From contig OZ252295.1 in assembly GCA_965250195.1 (NCBI GenBank), positions 744,001-808,000 of the forward strand: a stretch of 64,000 nucleotides of DNA. The letters run 5' to 3'. The position numbers and the translations under genes are program-made. Positions 27,648 to 36,911 of this stretch are shown piece after piece. The notes beneath the pieces are model-generated. The model saw nothing but the letters and a program-made list of their open reading frames with translations. It did no database searches and was not told the DNA's origin. Position 1 is the first letter of the stretch; every line of letters starts with the position of its first letter. Source of the stretch: CAUZIR01 sp965250195 (GTDB taxonomy: Bacteria > Chloroflexota > Dehalococcoidia > Lucifugimonadales > UBA2962).

Positions 27648-27852
27648 AGCATCAGCTCCTCAGTTGATGTCTGGTCCATTGCCTTCAGTTGGCGGTTGAA
27701 CTCCATTTGCGAATTACAGCGAGTAACGGGGGCTTGAGCTCATCGAGAACCGTGGCGTGCCGCAGGACTGACAGGCCGGCGGCACGAGGTGTACCTCTAC
27801 TGGACTTCCCCGCCCCGCGGCATTCCACGGTCGTCCTGCAACAACGCCTGCA

Positions 27853-28380
27853 GTGACGAATGCGATGCCGAGTCGAGCCAACCAGCCAGCTTCGCATCGT
27901 TTACTCCAACTCGCTGCGAGCGTACACAAGTGCGTCCTTCAGAACCCCGACTTGATTGTGGCGGGGATCGAGTCCCTCGACGCTCAGGACAGCGGTGCCC
28001 TTGATGAGGAGATCAGCAAAGCGGAGCGCCAACTGAGGTCTGTCCAGATGGAAGAGGACCGCGCTATCAGACTGTATGTATCTGGGAAGATCACCGAGGC
28101 CCAACTTGACCATCAGCGCAAATTCATCACCGAACGCCTGGAACTCCTCCGGAGTCAACTCGATGACCTCCAGGCCAGGGCGGCGAGCGGAACTGCAAAG
28201 CGCGCTACGATGGAGGCAGTCCTGGCCTGGGCTGGAGAGGTTGGCGATGGACTGGACGACATGACACCCGAGCAACGTAAGGCCGTCCTCCAGTTGGTTC
28301 TCGATGACGCTATAATCGACAAGCACAACCAGGTGCGCATCAACCTGGCGATCCCTGTAGAAGTACCTGTGTCGATTGCA
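27853..28380 (+). pseudogene. Large serine recombinase fragment, C-terminal coiled-coil region
   Basis: About 170 residues matching the distal part of large serine recombinases: a coiled coil (EEISKAERQLRSVQMEEDRA, IRLYVSGKITEAQLDHQRK) and the closing LVLDDAIIDKHNQVRINLAI. The catalytic and zinc-ribbon domains are missing. It runs tail-to-tail into the minus-strand recombinase fragment, so an inversion or joining of two broken genes is likely. Confidence 0.75.
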
Positions 28381-28705
28381 TCTGCTTCATCAGCATGGAC
28401 TTGAAGGCGACGGCGTGCTCCCGCTTGCGGGTGAAGCGGGAGAATTTCCACACCAAGATGACCTCAAAGGGAGCGTTGGGCTTGCCGCCCTCCTCAATCA
28501 TCTCCCGGAACTGGGGCCTGTCGGCCACGCGGCCGCTCTCGGCCTCGTCCACGTACTCGCGGGCCACGGAGTAGCCGTTGGCTCTGGCGTAGTCCTTGAG
28601 CGCCCGCAACTGGGCGGACACGGACAGGTCCACGTCCTGCCTGTCGCTGGAGACTCTGGCATAGAGCGCCGCCGGTGTGAGCGGCTGTAGGTGCTTCTTT
28701 TTCAT
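28340..28705 (-). pseudogene. Large serine recombinase fragment, N-terminal catalytic domain
   Basis: Starts at 28705 (MKKKHLQPLTPAALYARVSS) with the catalytic serine in YARVSSDRQ and the resolvase core VILVWKFSRFTRKREHAVAF. It is about 90% identical by eye to the first 100 residues of the intact recombinase at 43.5-45.2 kb. Homology stops at FKSML and about 13 unrelated residues follow before the stop. It belongs to the left, decayed copy of the integrative element. Confidence 0.85.
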
Positions 28706-28745
28706 GTCGTCCTCCTTGTCTGGAATGTCGTCGCTGTTTTCGAAT

Positions 28746-29144
28746 TCAACCTCCCGCCACCCGGACCCAAACAATCCCGTCAACGTGTTCAAAGTGCCCA
28801 TCGGCTGAAACGAGATCGGCGCCCGTTTCCATAGCATGGGCCGCAATCCAGACATCGTTTGTCGGAATTGGCCGCCCTTTGGCCTTCAACCCTGACATTA
28901 CCCGTGAGTAGCGGTCCGCAGTCACCGGACCCACAGGAACGAAGGACGCGTAGGGACGTTCGAGGAAGGACCGAAGTTCCGCAAGGTTCTGCTCGAAGTG
29001 CGCACCCTGCCGGAAGCCGAATAGCTGCTCACCTACCACAACAGCCGAGAACAGCACCTCCTCAGCGGCGTGTATCAGGTCTCTCACCTGGTGGTTGCCC
29101 CGCATGAACGCGGAGTAGGCGTTGGAGTCCAGTAGAATCCTCAT
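28746..29144 (-). CDS. vapC: VapC-type PIN-domain toxin
   Basis: PIN-fold ribonuclease of about 132 residues. It has LLDSNAYSAFMRG (first acidic site, Asp-x-Asn), EQLFGF (Glu), TNDVWIAAHAMETGADLVSAD (two distal Asp) and a final hydrophobic strand. The ATG at 29144 overlaps the stop of vapB (ATGA), which sets the start two codons inside the longest frame. With its antitoxin it should form a VapBC pair cleaving RNA when free. It lies within the left element copy, next to the recombinase fragment. Confidence 0.9.
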   Translation of the reverse strand: MRILLDSNAYSAFMRGNHQVRDLIHAAEEVLFSAVVVGEQLFGFRQGAHFEQNLAELRSFLERPYASFVPVGPVTADRYSRVMSGLKAKGRPIPTNDVWIAAHAMETGADLVSADGHFEHVDGIVWVRVAGG

Positions 29145-29404
29145 GCCCACGCGGACTCGTCCACAGTCTCGAAGACCTCAAGGGCAGCATCAAAACCCTC
29201 TGCCTCATCTCGGCTCCATACGCCGAACAGGTCGTCTAACGAAGACCCTATCGCGTTCGGATTCCCCTTGCGGTCCGTTATGCCGGCACCCTTCCTGAGC
29301 AGCCTCAACGCAGCTTGATTCAGAGAGATTCCCTCCTGCCTTGCGAGGCTATGCATAATGGTGCTCAGTTCGTCGTCGAATCCTCTGAGCGTAAGTTGGT
29401 TCAT
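29141..29404 (-). CDS. vapB: VapB-type antitoxin
   Basis: 87-residue product. MNQLTLRGFDDELSTIMHSL and AREGISLNQAAL-like residues form a ribbon-helix-helix DNA-binding part (LTLRGFDDEL as strand, QEGISLNQAALRLL as helices). The acidic C-terminus (DEAEGFDAALEVFETVDESA) would bind the PIN toxin. It is upstream of and overlaps vapC. Probably autoregulates the pair. GAGG lies just upstream of the start. Confidence 0.88.
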   Translation of the reverse strand: MNQLTLRGFDDELSTIMHSLARQEGISLNQAALRLLRKGAGITDRKGNPNAIGSSLDDLFGVWSRDEAEGFDAALEVFETVDESAWA

Positions 29405-29495
29405 GTCGCGTTACCTCCTTGCGAGTCATTGTTAGAGGCGCTACGAGTCAGTATATCCGTCACCCATGCGCGGGTCAAGGCTCGTCGGTCAATTC

Positions 29496-29951
29496 TCAGA
29501 TGAACAGTCGCCACGTGAGCAGACCGCAGATGACGAGCAGCACGACGGCGGTCACGCGGAGCATGGTAAACAACTGCTTCGTCTCCTTGTGCGCGGCGGT
29601 CTCCTTCCGGTACGCCTCCTCAAGCTCCGCATACGCCTGTCTGCTGGCGGATACGGACTCTCTGGCCTCGTCCCGCTCCCTCTCCAACTCGGATGCTCCA
29701 TGCTGCAACTCCGAGGCGCTTTGTTCCAACTCCCGCACGGTCCGCTTAAGCTCTTCCTCCCTGATGATGGCCCGGCGCAGCAGCTCCTCGTCGCTCAGAT
29801 GCTCCGGCCCGTGCATCCGCACGAACACCCGGCGGCCCTCCCTGCGGACCTCGACATCTCTCCTCCCGATCATCCGGTCGAGGGTCGAGAGGGATACCTC
29901 CAGTTCCTCCGCCGCCTCCGCTTTCGTCACCCAGCGGACAGGCTCGTCCAT
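29496..29951 (-). CDS. HTH / coiled-coil / tail-anchored protein, left copy
   Basis: 151 residues in three parts: an excisionase-like helix-turn-helix (WVTKAEAAEELEVSLSTLDR) with a wing (EVRREGRRVFVRM), a long coiled coil (residues 55-125, ELKRTVRELEQSASEL...) and a single C-terminal membrane helix (LRVTAVVLLVICGLLTWRLF). A DNA-binding head tied to the membrane by a coiled coil is unusual. A second copy lies at 41.0-41.4 kb in the inverted element. It may tether element DNA to the membrane or sense a signal there; both are guesses. Confidence 0.75.
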   Translation of the reverse strand: MDEPVRWVTKAEAAEELEVSLSTLDRMIGRRDVEVRREGRRVFVRMHGPEHLSDEELLRRAIIREEELKRTVRELEQSASELQHGASELERERDEARESVSASRQAYAELEEAYRKETAAHKETKQLFTMLRVTAVVLLVICGLLTWRLFI

Positions 29952-30177
29952 CGCTGCTTCCTCCCTTTAGGCTGACACGTCAGGGGTGCAAACGTGCAAT
30001 CAAGGTGTCTTCGGACCCGCCCCATATTTTAGCATGGCGTCCCACTTTGGACCTTGATACGTCATACGATGCGTCAACCCCCTTCCGTAGCTAAAACAGG
30101 GGTGAAATGAGCATCGGCGGACCCTGAAACTCGCCCCGCGAACGCAACTTTGCAGCCCCCAACCGGCATGGAGGGCA

Positions 30178-30200
30178 GATAGCGATGCATCAGCGCTATC
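30178..30200. terminator. Conserved hairpin after the relaxation-like gene
   Basis: GATAGCG-N9-CGCTATC directly at the end of the minus-strand replication-relaxation gene. A matching hairpin with one mismatch follows the inverted copy at 39.97 kb. There is no T-run, so it may be a 3'-end structure or a site used by the element. Confidence 0.4.
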
Positions 30201-31948
30201 TACGTGTCACCCCCTACAGGACGCATCCGGTGGTAGAGGGAGTCCCATCGGTAGGCCCGCAGGTTGGACAGCGCCAGTCGGGGGGACTCCGCCTCCCAGA
30301 GAGGACGCCAGGACTTTCCCAGTATCCCTGTGGTTAACAGCACGGGGATGCAGGACACGAGGATGGGCAGCGACATGGTGGCCAACTGGGACGCCGTGCG
30401 CACGTAGGTGTCCTCGATCTCCTCGGTGTCCACGACAAAGAGCGTGGTGGGGAACGGAGGCTGGTCTTCCTTTGGTGCGGGAGACCAGTAGTAGCTCTCA
30501 TAGGGGTCCAGGCGGGCAAGGACTCCCCTGGGGTGACGGGCACGTAGCTCATGCTAAAGATAGAACGGCACGTGAAGGCCGCCGGTAAGCAGATGCCCCA
30601 CGGCGTCGGGGGCGATGGCCGACTCCCCCCAGTTGTAGGCACGGTCGGACCTGGCGGTGGGGACAGACCACTGGAGTTCGCTCGACGAATCCTCTCTGGA
30701 CTCCGCTTCAAGCTGCGACAGGAACCAGGTGATGCCGTCGGCGTGCTTCGTCTGCCGCGCCCACGTCTCGATGCGGTGACCCACGTGTCGTCTCCGGCCC
30801 TGTTTGTCGGTGGTGAGGGCCGTGCTCCAGATGCCCCGCGTGGTGGGAAGCTCGGCGCGGTCCCGGTGCGTAATGTAGCGAATACCCTCGGCGGACAGGG
30901 TGTAGCGAACGTCGCCTCGTTTGCCGTGACGCTCGATGAGGCCCCAGGTTTTCCCGAGGTTGTGCATCATCTGGCTGACTCGTCCCTCGGAGACGCCGAG
31001 CCAGGTCGCCAGGTGCTCACGGGGGATCATCGGGTGGTCGGTGATGAGGTCGAGTGTCCGCTTCTCCGAGGGTGTGATGCCGAAGGCCGGCGCAGCCTCC
31101 ACCATCCGCTCAGGACGGGGTATCGAGGCGCGTTTGCGCTCCGGCGACTCGGTGCGTGGCCTTCCGCCGGGGCTGCCCTGGGAGCTGACGTGATTGAGGG
31201 TGTGGTACGTGCCACTAAACAGGCCTGAGGTCTTCTGCCAGACGTGGTAGTTCCGTCTTTCGAGTGTGTCCCGAGACTCCACACCGACGTAGGAGTCTTC
31301 AAGATTCAGTTCCATGCAGAACCTCGTCGTCAGCCTCTGCTCCCAGACGCTGGGCGTCAGTATCAGGACAGCGTCGGGGCGGCGCGTGTAGTCGTACTCC
31401 GCTATAGCCTTCAGCCGGTCGTAGAGGGAACGGCGGCGCAAGGCAAGGCCCTGTCGGACCACGCCTAAACTGCGACCGTCGTGGAGGGTGATGGTAGCGT
31501 CGAAGCGACCGCGGCGGTGGAACTCCGCGTGAGAACGGAGCCCGTCGACCCCGGGGGACAGTGAGGCAGCGAGCCGGTAGATTGTGGCCACTGCGTCCAT
31601 CCGGCGGATGAGCAGCGCCAGCCACTCCCTGGACACGGGGTAGGCCCGCACGAAGTCCGAGGGCGTTTCGAAGCCGAGGACCGAGGTGGCTTCTCCGATG
31701 CCGCTGGCCGTCAGGTAGTACCTTTGACTCGATGGCAGATATGCGGTGCCATGGCTGATGCGCCCGGCAATTCCGTCGGCCAGCAGACCGGTCAGTTTGC
31801 GGTGGACCGTCGCGTGCGGCTCGCCGAGGATGCCTGCCAGCTCTGACGAGTCGATGAACGGCATCCTGCTGAGGGCATCAAGTAGCTGCCGACCGTCTGC
31901 CGATGTTGTCTTTGTTTGGCTTAGTGTGCCCAGTTGCTGCGTCTTCAT
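30200..31948 (-). pseudogene. Replication-relaxation-like protein, left copy with in-frame stop
   Basis: 582 codons homologous along their whole length to the gene at 38.3-40.0 kb. N-terminal winged helix (RQLLDALSRMPFIDSSELAG), a nuclease-like middle (RGRFDATITLHDGRSLGVVR) and a second winged helix (ITPSEKRTLDLITDHPMIPR). A TAG at 30554-30556 replaces a sense codon (YL-stop-HELRARHP versus YLEYELRARHP) and the remaining 118 codons continue in the same frame to 30200. The family resembles Replic_Relax proteins of plasmids and ICEs; that assignment is moderate. The start at 31948 (MKTQQLGTL) is conserved as MNTP in the other copy. Confidence 0.7.
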
Positions 31949-31970
31949 TCCGTTTCCCGGCTGCAATGCT

Positions 31971-31996
31971 CCAATAGTCCATTGTGAAGGCCGGGA
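31971..31996. repeat. 26-bp exact inverted repeat, left arm
   Basis: The sequence (includes CCATTGTGAAGGCCGGGA) is the exact reverse complement of 38080-38105. It lies upstream of the relaxation-like gene in both element copies, in the leader that carries the ribosome site. Confidence 0.85.
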
Positions 31997-32074
31997 ATGG
32001 TGAAGGTAATACCCTGCAAGCCCCCCATTGCTCAATCAGGGGGCATCCCGCGAACTCTCTCTTACCCATATGTG

Positions 32075-33739
32075 CTACTGGCACGGCCTCCATTCGACAT
32101 CCGACGGCCAGGGTTTGAACTCGATGATCCGGCCGCTGTCGGCCGTGAATACCGCCAGTTCATTGTTGACCAGCTCCATGACGCCCACGCTATCGGCGGG
32201 AGCCCAATCCATCGGCGGATTGCCACTACCGTCGCTCAGCATGGGATCGGCCATCCAGAGTCGTCCATCGAAACGGGCGTCGCGGATACCGCAGTGGACA
32301 TACAACTCGTAGGGGTAGGCTCTCCCGATTTCTACGGCTGGTCCTTGTGGCGGCACCTCAAGACGATCCCGCGCCACCGTGGGCATCGGCATAGGAGTGG
32401 GCGTTGCCGTAGGAGGTCGGGTATCCCCAGTTTGGGCGGATCTGACCTGGAACAGCAGGAACACATCGTCGGCTGTTTTCAAGAACAGACTGTCGCCATA
32501 GATGCCGTACCGCAACAGACGGTTTATCAGGGCAAAGTATCGCTCCTCCTGCTCCATCACGCCGTCCGGGTCCACGCATCCCGCTAACGTGAGGTGGAGG
32601 AGGTGGGCGTCGACAGTGATCGACCCGTCTTCGAGCTTCGCCGGACCCCCGTAGGAGTTGCACCCGGAAAGCCCTTCCAGGCCGTACTCGTCGAACCCTA
32701 TAGTCACCTCGGTTCCGTCGAGCACATCGGTGGTCCGGTGGCCCCACGTCCCGGGGTCGAGCTGTCTGCGCTCGACGAACGCCACCAAGGACCATTCCGC
32801 GTCCCTGATGTCCTCGACGATCGGCGGCAGCGGCTCGAAGGTCAGCGTCTTGCCCCTGATGCTCCAGATTCTGAGGAGACTCGATCCTCCTTCTTCGTCA
32901 ACCGAATACTCCCTCGCCCACGTCAGAAAGTCGCCGAACTCGCCCTCCAGAGTCCGCGCCTTCTCTCCGAGCGACTGCCACGACTGCGGGGACCGTAACA
33001 TTGATTTCCACGGAAAGCGCAAAGCCCCCTCGGACGCTCTGTACGTCGCAACGTAACTGCGACGCGCGGTCGCGCCGGTGACCAGCCGATCATCCAGAAA
33101 AACCAGAGTCGCCGCACGAACGCCGTCCATCGTGTCGCCCTCGCTCAGGAGCCGCCACGCGGTGCCCTCCAGGTCAACGGGACGCCCTGGCAGCGGCGGC
33201 GCCTTCACGAAGACCAGCTTGGCCGCGTCGCCACTGTCGAGGATCTCCAGCCGGTCATCCGTAATGCGGAACCTCTTCCCTTGCATGAAAGCCGACATGT
33301 AAGCGTCCGCCTGGTCCATCACCCCCTCGGGTTCGAGACACAACATCTCCGTGACCGCCACGCCGGGTGGGATTTTGAAAACCCCATCTGCGCCGACGAC
33401 AGGCGTTCCATCACGAGACTGCCCGCCGTAGCGGTTACATCCATTAATGCCGTCAAACCAGTCGTCTCCAATCCTCAGCGTTATCGCGGAATCTTCGATG
33501 ACCGGTCGACCGTCCAGCAGTTCGAGGACCCAGGTGCCTTCGGCAGCCAACTCTATATCGGGGTTGGGCGACCGGGACACGTTGGGGCCGTCGGTCGTAG
33601 GCGTAGATCCTGGGAGTGGCTCAGCGTCACCGCAAGCGACGGTCGACACCATTAAGAGGACAAGTAATCCTCCGAATGCGCCAAGCTTTAGAACCCCCAA
33701 TCGCCCGCTCATTCCGAGCTCTTTGGTGTAAATCCTCAT
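32075..33739 (-). CDS. META-domain lipoprotein with family C cap, copy 2
   Basis: 554-residue lipoprotein starting MRIYTKELGMSGRLG with lipobox VSTVAC. It has two META/HslJ-like domains, each with the GxNGCNRYGG/LSGCNSYGG motif and a following Met-Leu-Cys or Ala-Gly-Cys strand (about residues 45-180 and 330-440), between which a third degenerate unit may lie. After a Pro/Thr linker comes the roughly 90-residue cap shared with the lipoprotein at 17.7-19.6 kb (RDARFDGRLWMADPMLSDGS). The META family includes heat-induced envelope proteins of unknown mechanism. It lies between the two element copies. Confidence 0.82.
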   Translation of the reverse strand: MRIYTKELGMSGRLGVLKLGAFGGLLVLLMVSTVACGDAEPLPGSTPTTDGPNVSRSPNPDIELAAEGTWVLELLDGRPVIEDSAITLRIGDDWFDGINGCNRYGGQSRDGTPVVGADGVFKIPPGVAVTEMLCLEPEGVMDQADAYMSAFMQGKRFRITDDRLEILDSGDAAKLVFVKAPPLPGRPVDLEGTAWRLLSEGDTMDGVRAATLVFLDDRLVTGATARRSYVATYRASEGALRFPWKSMLRSPQSWQSLGEKARTLEGEFGDFLTWAREYSVDEEGGSSLLRIWSIRGKTLTFEPLPPIVEDIRDAEWSLVAFVERRQLDPGTWGHRTTDVLDGTEVTIGFDEYGLEGLSGCNSYGGPAKLEDGSITVDAHLLHLTLAGCVDPDGVMEQEERYFALINRLLRYGIYGDSLFLKTADDVFLLFQVRSAQTGDTRPPTATPTPMPMPTVARDRLEVPPQGPAVEIGRAYPYELYVHCGIRDARFDGRLWMADPMLSDGSGNPPMDWAPADSVGVMELVNNELAVFTADSGRIIEFKPWPSDVEWRPCQ

Positions 33740-33879
33740 TTCCCTACCTTCCCATCGGAGATTGTATTGCCGCAGGAATCTCTTCTGTCTTGCCGCGCCA
33801 CTCACCCACAGTGCTGAAGTGGGTCTCTAATGGGTAAGACGCATTGAACCAAGGAAAAGTTCCCCGAAGACGACTAAGC

Positions 33880-34475
33880 CTACGGGCCAGGGTATACATA
33901 TCGGTCCTTCAGGCTTTGACCTGCCCCTCCCCCGAGACTAACATTCCACTTGGACCAATTCGGGGATTGGTGAAGCCCCTGAGCGTTTCGACCAGGGTAC
34001 GGCACTCCGCTTCCGGGATTGACCCGACCGTCGGATGCGAACCCCACGGCGGGTCTGGTCCATTGACGTGAGGGCCTTCGGGCAGACCTGCGACACGCTG
34101 GAACTGCATCAGGGGATAGACGGTCCGTCCCGTCCACGAAACCACGTGGACCATCTGACGGGCTCTCCTCGTCGTCGTTTAGATAGGCGGGGTGAAACAC
34201 GCGGGCGTATGCCGGAAACCCGTTTGGTAACAGGGAATGCACGTCGACATGTTTGAGTCCGATAGGCGCTCTTCTACCCACCTGGCCTCCGACACGTCCT
34301 CGGAGAACTCCACGCCATCGGGCGCGAGCTTGGTCTGCCAGATGGGAACGCCTCCTCCGGAGGAAAGCATCGCAAAGCTGGTCATGTCGGAGCCTCGCCT
34401 GCGCGACCCCAAGCGCGACATCAGTCTGGGAAACCACGATCGCCTGACGTACTTCATCTCCATTGTTACATCCAC
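33880..34475 (-). pseudogene. Family A remnant, frameshifted copy
   Basis: Three frames together follow the intact family A protein: MKYVRRSWFPRLMSRLGS and WQTKLAPDGVEFSEDVSEAR, then NGFPAYARVFHPAYL, then SWTGRTVYPLMQFQRVAG and ECRTLVETLRGFTN. At least two frameshifts are present and the last third is missing. It lies upstream of the second C-type lipoprotein, as another family A remnant lies near the first, so the block was duplicated as a unit. Confidence 0.82.
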
Positions 34476-34506
34476 TTACACATTCCGGGCCGTCGCAGAC
34501 TGAGGA

Positions 34507-35037
34507 CTACACCTCCAGCCTGAACCTGAGGGCAAAAGTTCTTGATTTTGTCAAGTTTGGTGGGCCGGGGCATACTGTGCTGCGTCCTGCCTGAGTGACA
34601 TTGACGCCTGCCCCGGAGAGATCAAGTTCGACAAGCCGCCTTGCTTCCCGCTGAAGCTCTACGAGTGAGCAGGGTCTTTCAACTACTCGAACTGGGACGC
34701 TGGTCCGCAACGTCCGCACAAGCGCGGCCATCCTGTGAGGGACTTGTCCCTTCCAGTAGAGGATCACTTCCCCCTTGTCATTGTCAAGCCGCATCCCTGT
34801 GAGGCCTTGCATGCCTTCTCTCTGCCAAAGCTCGTAAATTTGACTCGACGCATCTGCTAGAGGCATCTGCCTAACGATCCTAGGGTCTATTGTTCGAGGG
34901 GGGGCCTCGTGGGATATCGATTTGTGACCAGTTGCCGATTCGTAACCACCTGTGCCTCGGGCGTACAAGAACCCCGCAGCGGCAATCAACGTCAGCGCCA
35001 CTACCAGAATTGCAGAGTATGTGAATCTCCGGCTCAT
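34507..35037 (-). CDS. Exported protein of unknown function
   Basis: 176 residues. MSRRFTYSAILVVALTLIAA is an uncleaved or cleaved signal segment; the rest is a mixed alpha/beta domain (IVRQMPLADASSQIYELWQR; VPHRMAALVRTLRTSVPVRV). It has two cysteines but no lipobox. No family recognised. It is divergent from the family B gene. Confidence 0.55.
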   Translation of the reverse strand: MSRRFTYSAILVVALTLIAAAGFLYARGTGGYESATGHKSISHEAPPRTIDPRIVRQMPLADASSQIYELWQREGMQGLTGMRLDNDKGEVILYWKGQVPHRMAALVRTLRTSVPVRVVERPCSLVELQREARRLVELDLSGAGVNVTQAGRSTVCPGPPNLTKSRTFALRFRLEV

Positions 35038-35229
35038 ACCAAAGCTTCTTCGTCTTCACGAATGCAATTACTACAGCAATGTCGTCAAAGCCGACGAACC
35101 CTACTAGAATAGAGAGGCATCTAAGTTTCGATTTTACCCCGCCGGGGTTTAGCCATCTCAATTCAGGCGCCCCGTGATATCCGGAGGTACTGTGCACCAG
35201 ACGCCATAGAGGTTAGTGCGGAGGGACAT

Positions 35230-35649
35230 CTGAGGTCTATCGGCGTAGCAGCAGTATCTGCATGGGTCGCCCATGCCCTGGCCTGGGCTGCTGGGGTCTG
35301 GTTGGCGTTCTGGCCCACCTATGAGGGTGCGTCGGTAACGGCGACACTCCCTGGTGAGCCTGGCGGGGAGGTGATTCGCTCTAGCGCTACGGCAATAGAA
35401 GCGAATGGCCTGCACGTAATCTTGTTGCTGCTAGTGCCTATCCTGTTGACCGCCATCACTTTGTTGGGCCTTCGGCTCCAACAGACGACGATGCGCAAGA
35501 TACTCCTCTGGAGCCCCGCCGTCGTGCTTCTGGGATTCTGTTTTGTAGCGATAGCTTCGATCGGCATGTTCTACCTGCCAGCGGCCCTCGCGCTCCTTGT
35601 TGCAGCCATTGCTGATCTCGGAGGTCAGGAAGGCAATGAGCCGATCTAG
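35230..35649 (+). CDS. Family B small membrane protein, copy 2
   Basis: About 139 residues with four hydrophobic segments, paralogous to 16471-16875 (SAWVAHALAWAAGVWL; ANGLHVILLLLVPILLTAI; ILLWSPAVVLLGFCFVAIA; YLPAALALLVAAIADL). The first standard start (TTG, 35302) falls inside the first shared helix. An in-frame CTG at 35230 has GGAGG five bases before it, as in the other copy. It ends 14 bases inside the next gene, suggesting coupling to the NmrA-like reductase. Confidence 0.55.
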   Translation: MRSIGVAAVSAWVAHALAWAAGVWLAFWPTYEGASVTATLPGEPGGEVIRSSATAIEANGLHVILLLLVPILLTAITLLGLRLQQTTMRKILLWSPAVVLLGFCFVAIASIGMFYLPAALALLVAAIADLGGQEGNEPI

Positions 35650-36559
35650 TCTCTCGGTCGTCACTGGGGCCTTTGGCTACAGTGGCAAGTACATCGCGCG
35701 GCGGTTGCTGGAACAGGGAGCAACTGTAAAGACGTTGACCCGTACTCCTACTTCCCACAGCCCATTCGGTGATCGGGTGGAGGCTCTACCGCTGGACTTC
35801 GGCGACTTTAATAGGTTGGTGGAAAATCTTCGGGGAGCCGCCACTCTGTACAACACCTATTGGATTCGCTTCGCACGAGGCACGGTTACTCATGACATCG
35901 CCGTTCAGAACTCCCGCATCCTGATAGGAGCGGCGGCCGAAGCCGGCGTTACACGCATCGTCCATATCAGCGTCACCAACCCCTCGGAAGACTCGCCACT
36001 TCCTTACTTCCGGGGGAAGGCGCTGGTGGAGAAGGCAATCCACGAGTCTGGGTTATCCTACGCCATCCTCAGACCCACGATGCTGTTCAGCCCCGAGGAT
36101 GTGCTGATAAACAACATCGCCTGGTTCCTGCGGCGGTTTCCAGCGTTCCCCATCGCAGGGTCTGGGGACTATCCGATCCAGCCGGTGTTCGTAGACGACC
36201 TGGCGCAACTTGCCGTGAATGCCGGGGCGGGAAGCGAAGATGTCGTGTTAGACGCCGTGGGTCCAGAAACATTCACGTTTGAGGAGATGGTACGGCTCAT
36301 AGCTCGCCGAGTAGGCAGCCGAGCCCGGCTGATTCACGTACGGCCTTCGGTGGCGCTGCTGGCCGCCCGAATGGCGGGTTGGTTGGTGCGGGATGTGGTG
36401 CTGACCAGGGATGAAATCGACGGACTGATGGTGGGCCATCTGGTGTCGGCTGACCCACCCACCGCCTCCACCCGGTTCACCGAATGGCTGGAGGCCGAAG
36501 GCGCCACGTTGGGACGGCGCTACGCCTCGGAACTGGGCCGCCACTACCGCCGCCCGTAA
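35636..36559 (+). CDS. NmrA/complex I 39-kDa-like NAD(P)-binding protein
   Basis: 307 residues of the extended/atypical SDR type. SVVTGAFGYSGKYIARRLLE is the TGxxGxxG dinucleotide motif, followed by HISVTNPSEDSPLPYFRGKA and the YAILRPTMLFSPED block seen in NDUFA9/NmrA-like proteins. The usual Tyr-x3-Lys is replaced by Tyr-Phe-Arg-Gly-Lys. It may be a quinone- or sugar-related reductase or only a nucleotide sensor. The ATG at 35636 has GGAAGG upstream. Confidence 0.85.
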   Translation: MSRSSLSVVTGAFGYSGKYIARRLLEQGATVKTLTRTPTSHSPFGDRVEALPLDFGDFNRLVENLRGAATLYNTYWIRFARGTVTHDIAVQNSRILIGAAAEAGVTRIVHISVTNPSEDSPLPYFRGKALVEKAIHESGLSYAILRPTMLFSPEDVLINNIAWFLRRFPAFPIAGSGDYPIQPVFVDDLAQLAVNAGAGSEDVVLDAVGPETFTFEEMVRLIARRVGSRARLIHVRPSVALLAARMAGWLVRDVVLTRDEIDGLMVGHLVSADPPTASTRFTEWLEAEGATLGRRYASELGRHYRRP

Positions 36560-36911
36560 GGTCGCACATACTTGTTATCAAATAGACACCAATAGCTCAG
36601 ATACTGGTGGGCGGTTGACTTAGCTTCAGTCGGAGGTAGCAATACCAAAATCCCCAGATAGTAGCATAGTGGGGCTGGAGCGCCAATCGGAAATTCGTTT
36701 ACGTTCTGTGTAGAGTGTCAACCGGCCCAATACGAATCGGATGTTGACGCTGAAACCGTAGAGATATGCTGATTGCCGCCCCAGATTCGGGAGCACTACA
36801 GCATTAGCCACATGGGATGTGCCGGTTCGATTCATATAAGGACACGCTCCCTAACCGGATGTCTTCCTTGCGAGAATGGCAAGATGGGATTGTCCGTAGT
36901 TCCTATCGGGA
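36560..36911. other. Gene-free stretch
   Basis: AT-richer than its flanks. I see no gene, RNA or clear repeat; short frames on both strands lack coding character. Confidence 0.4.
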
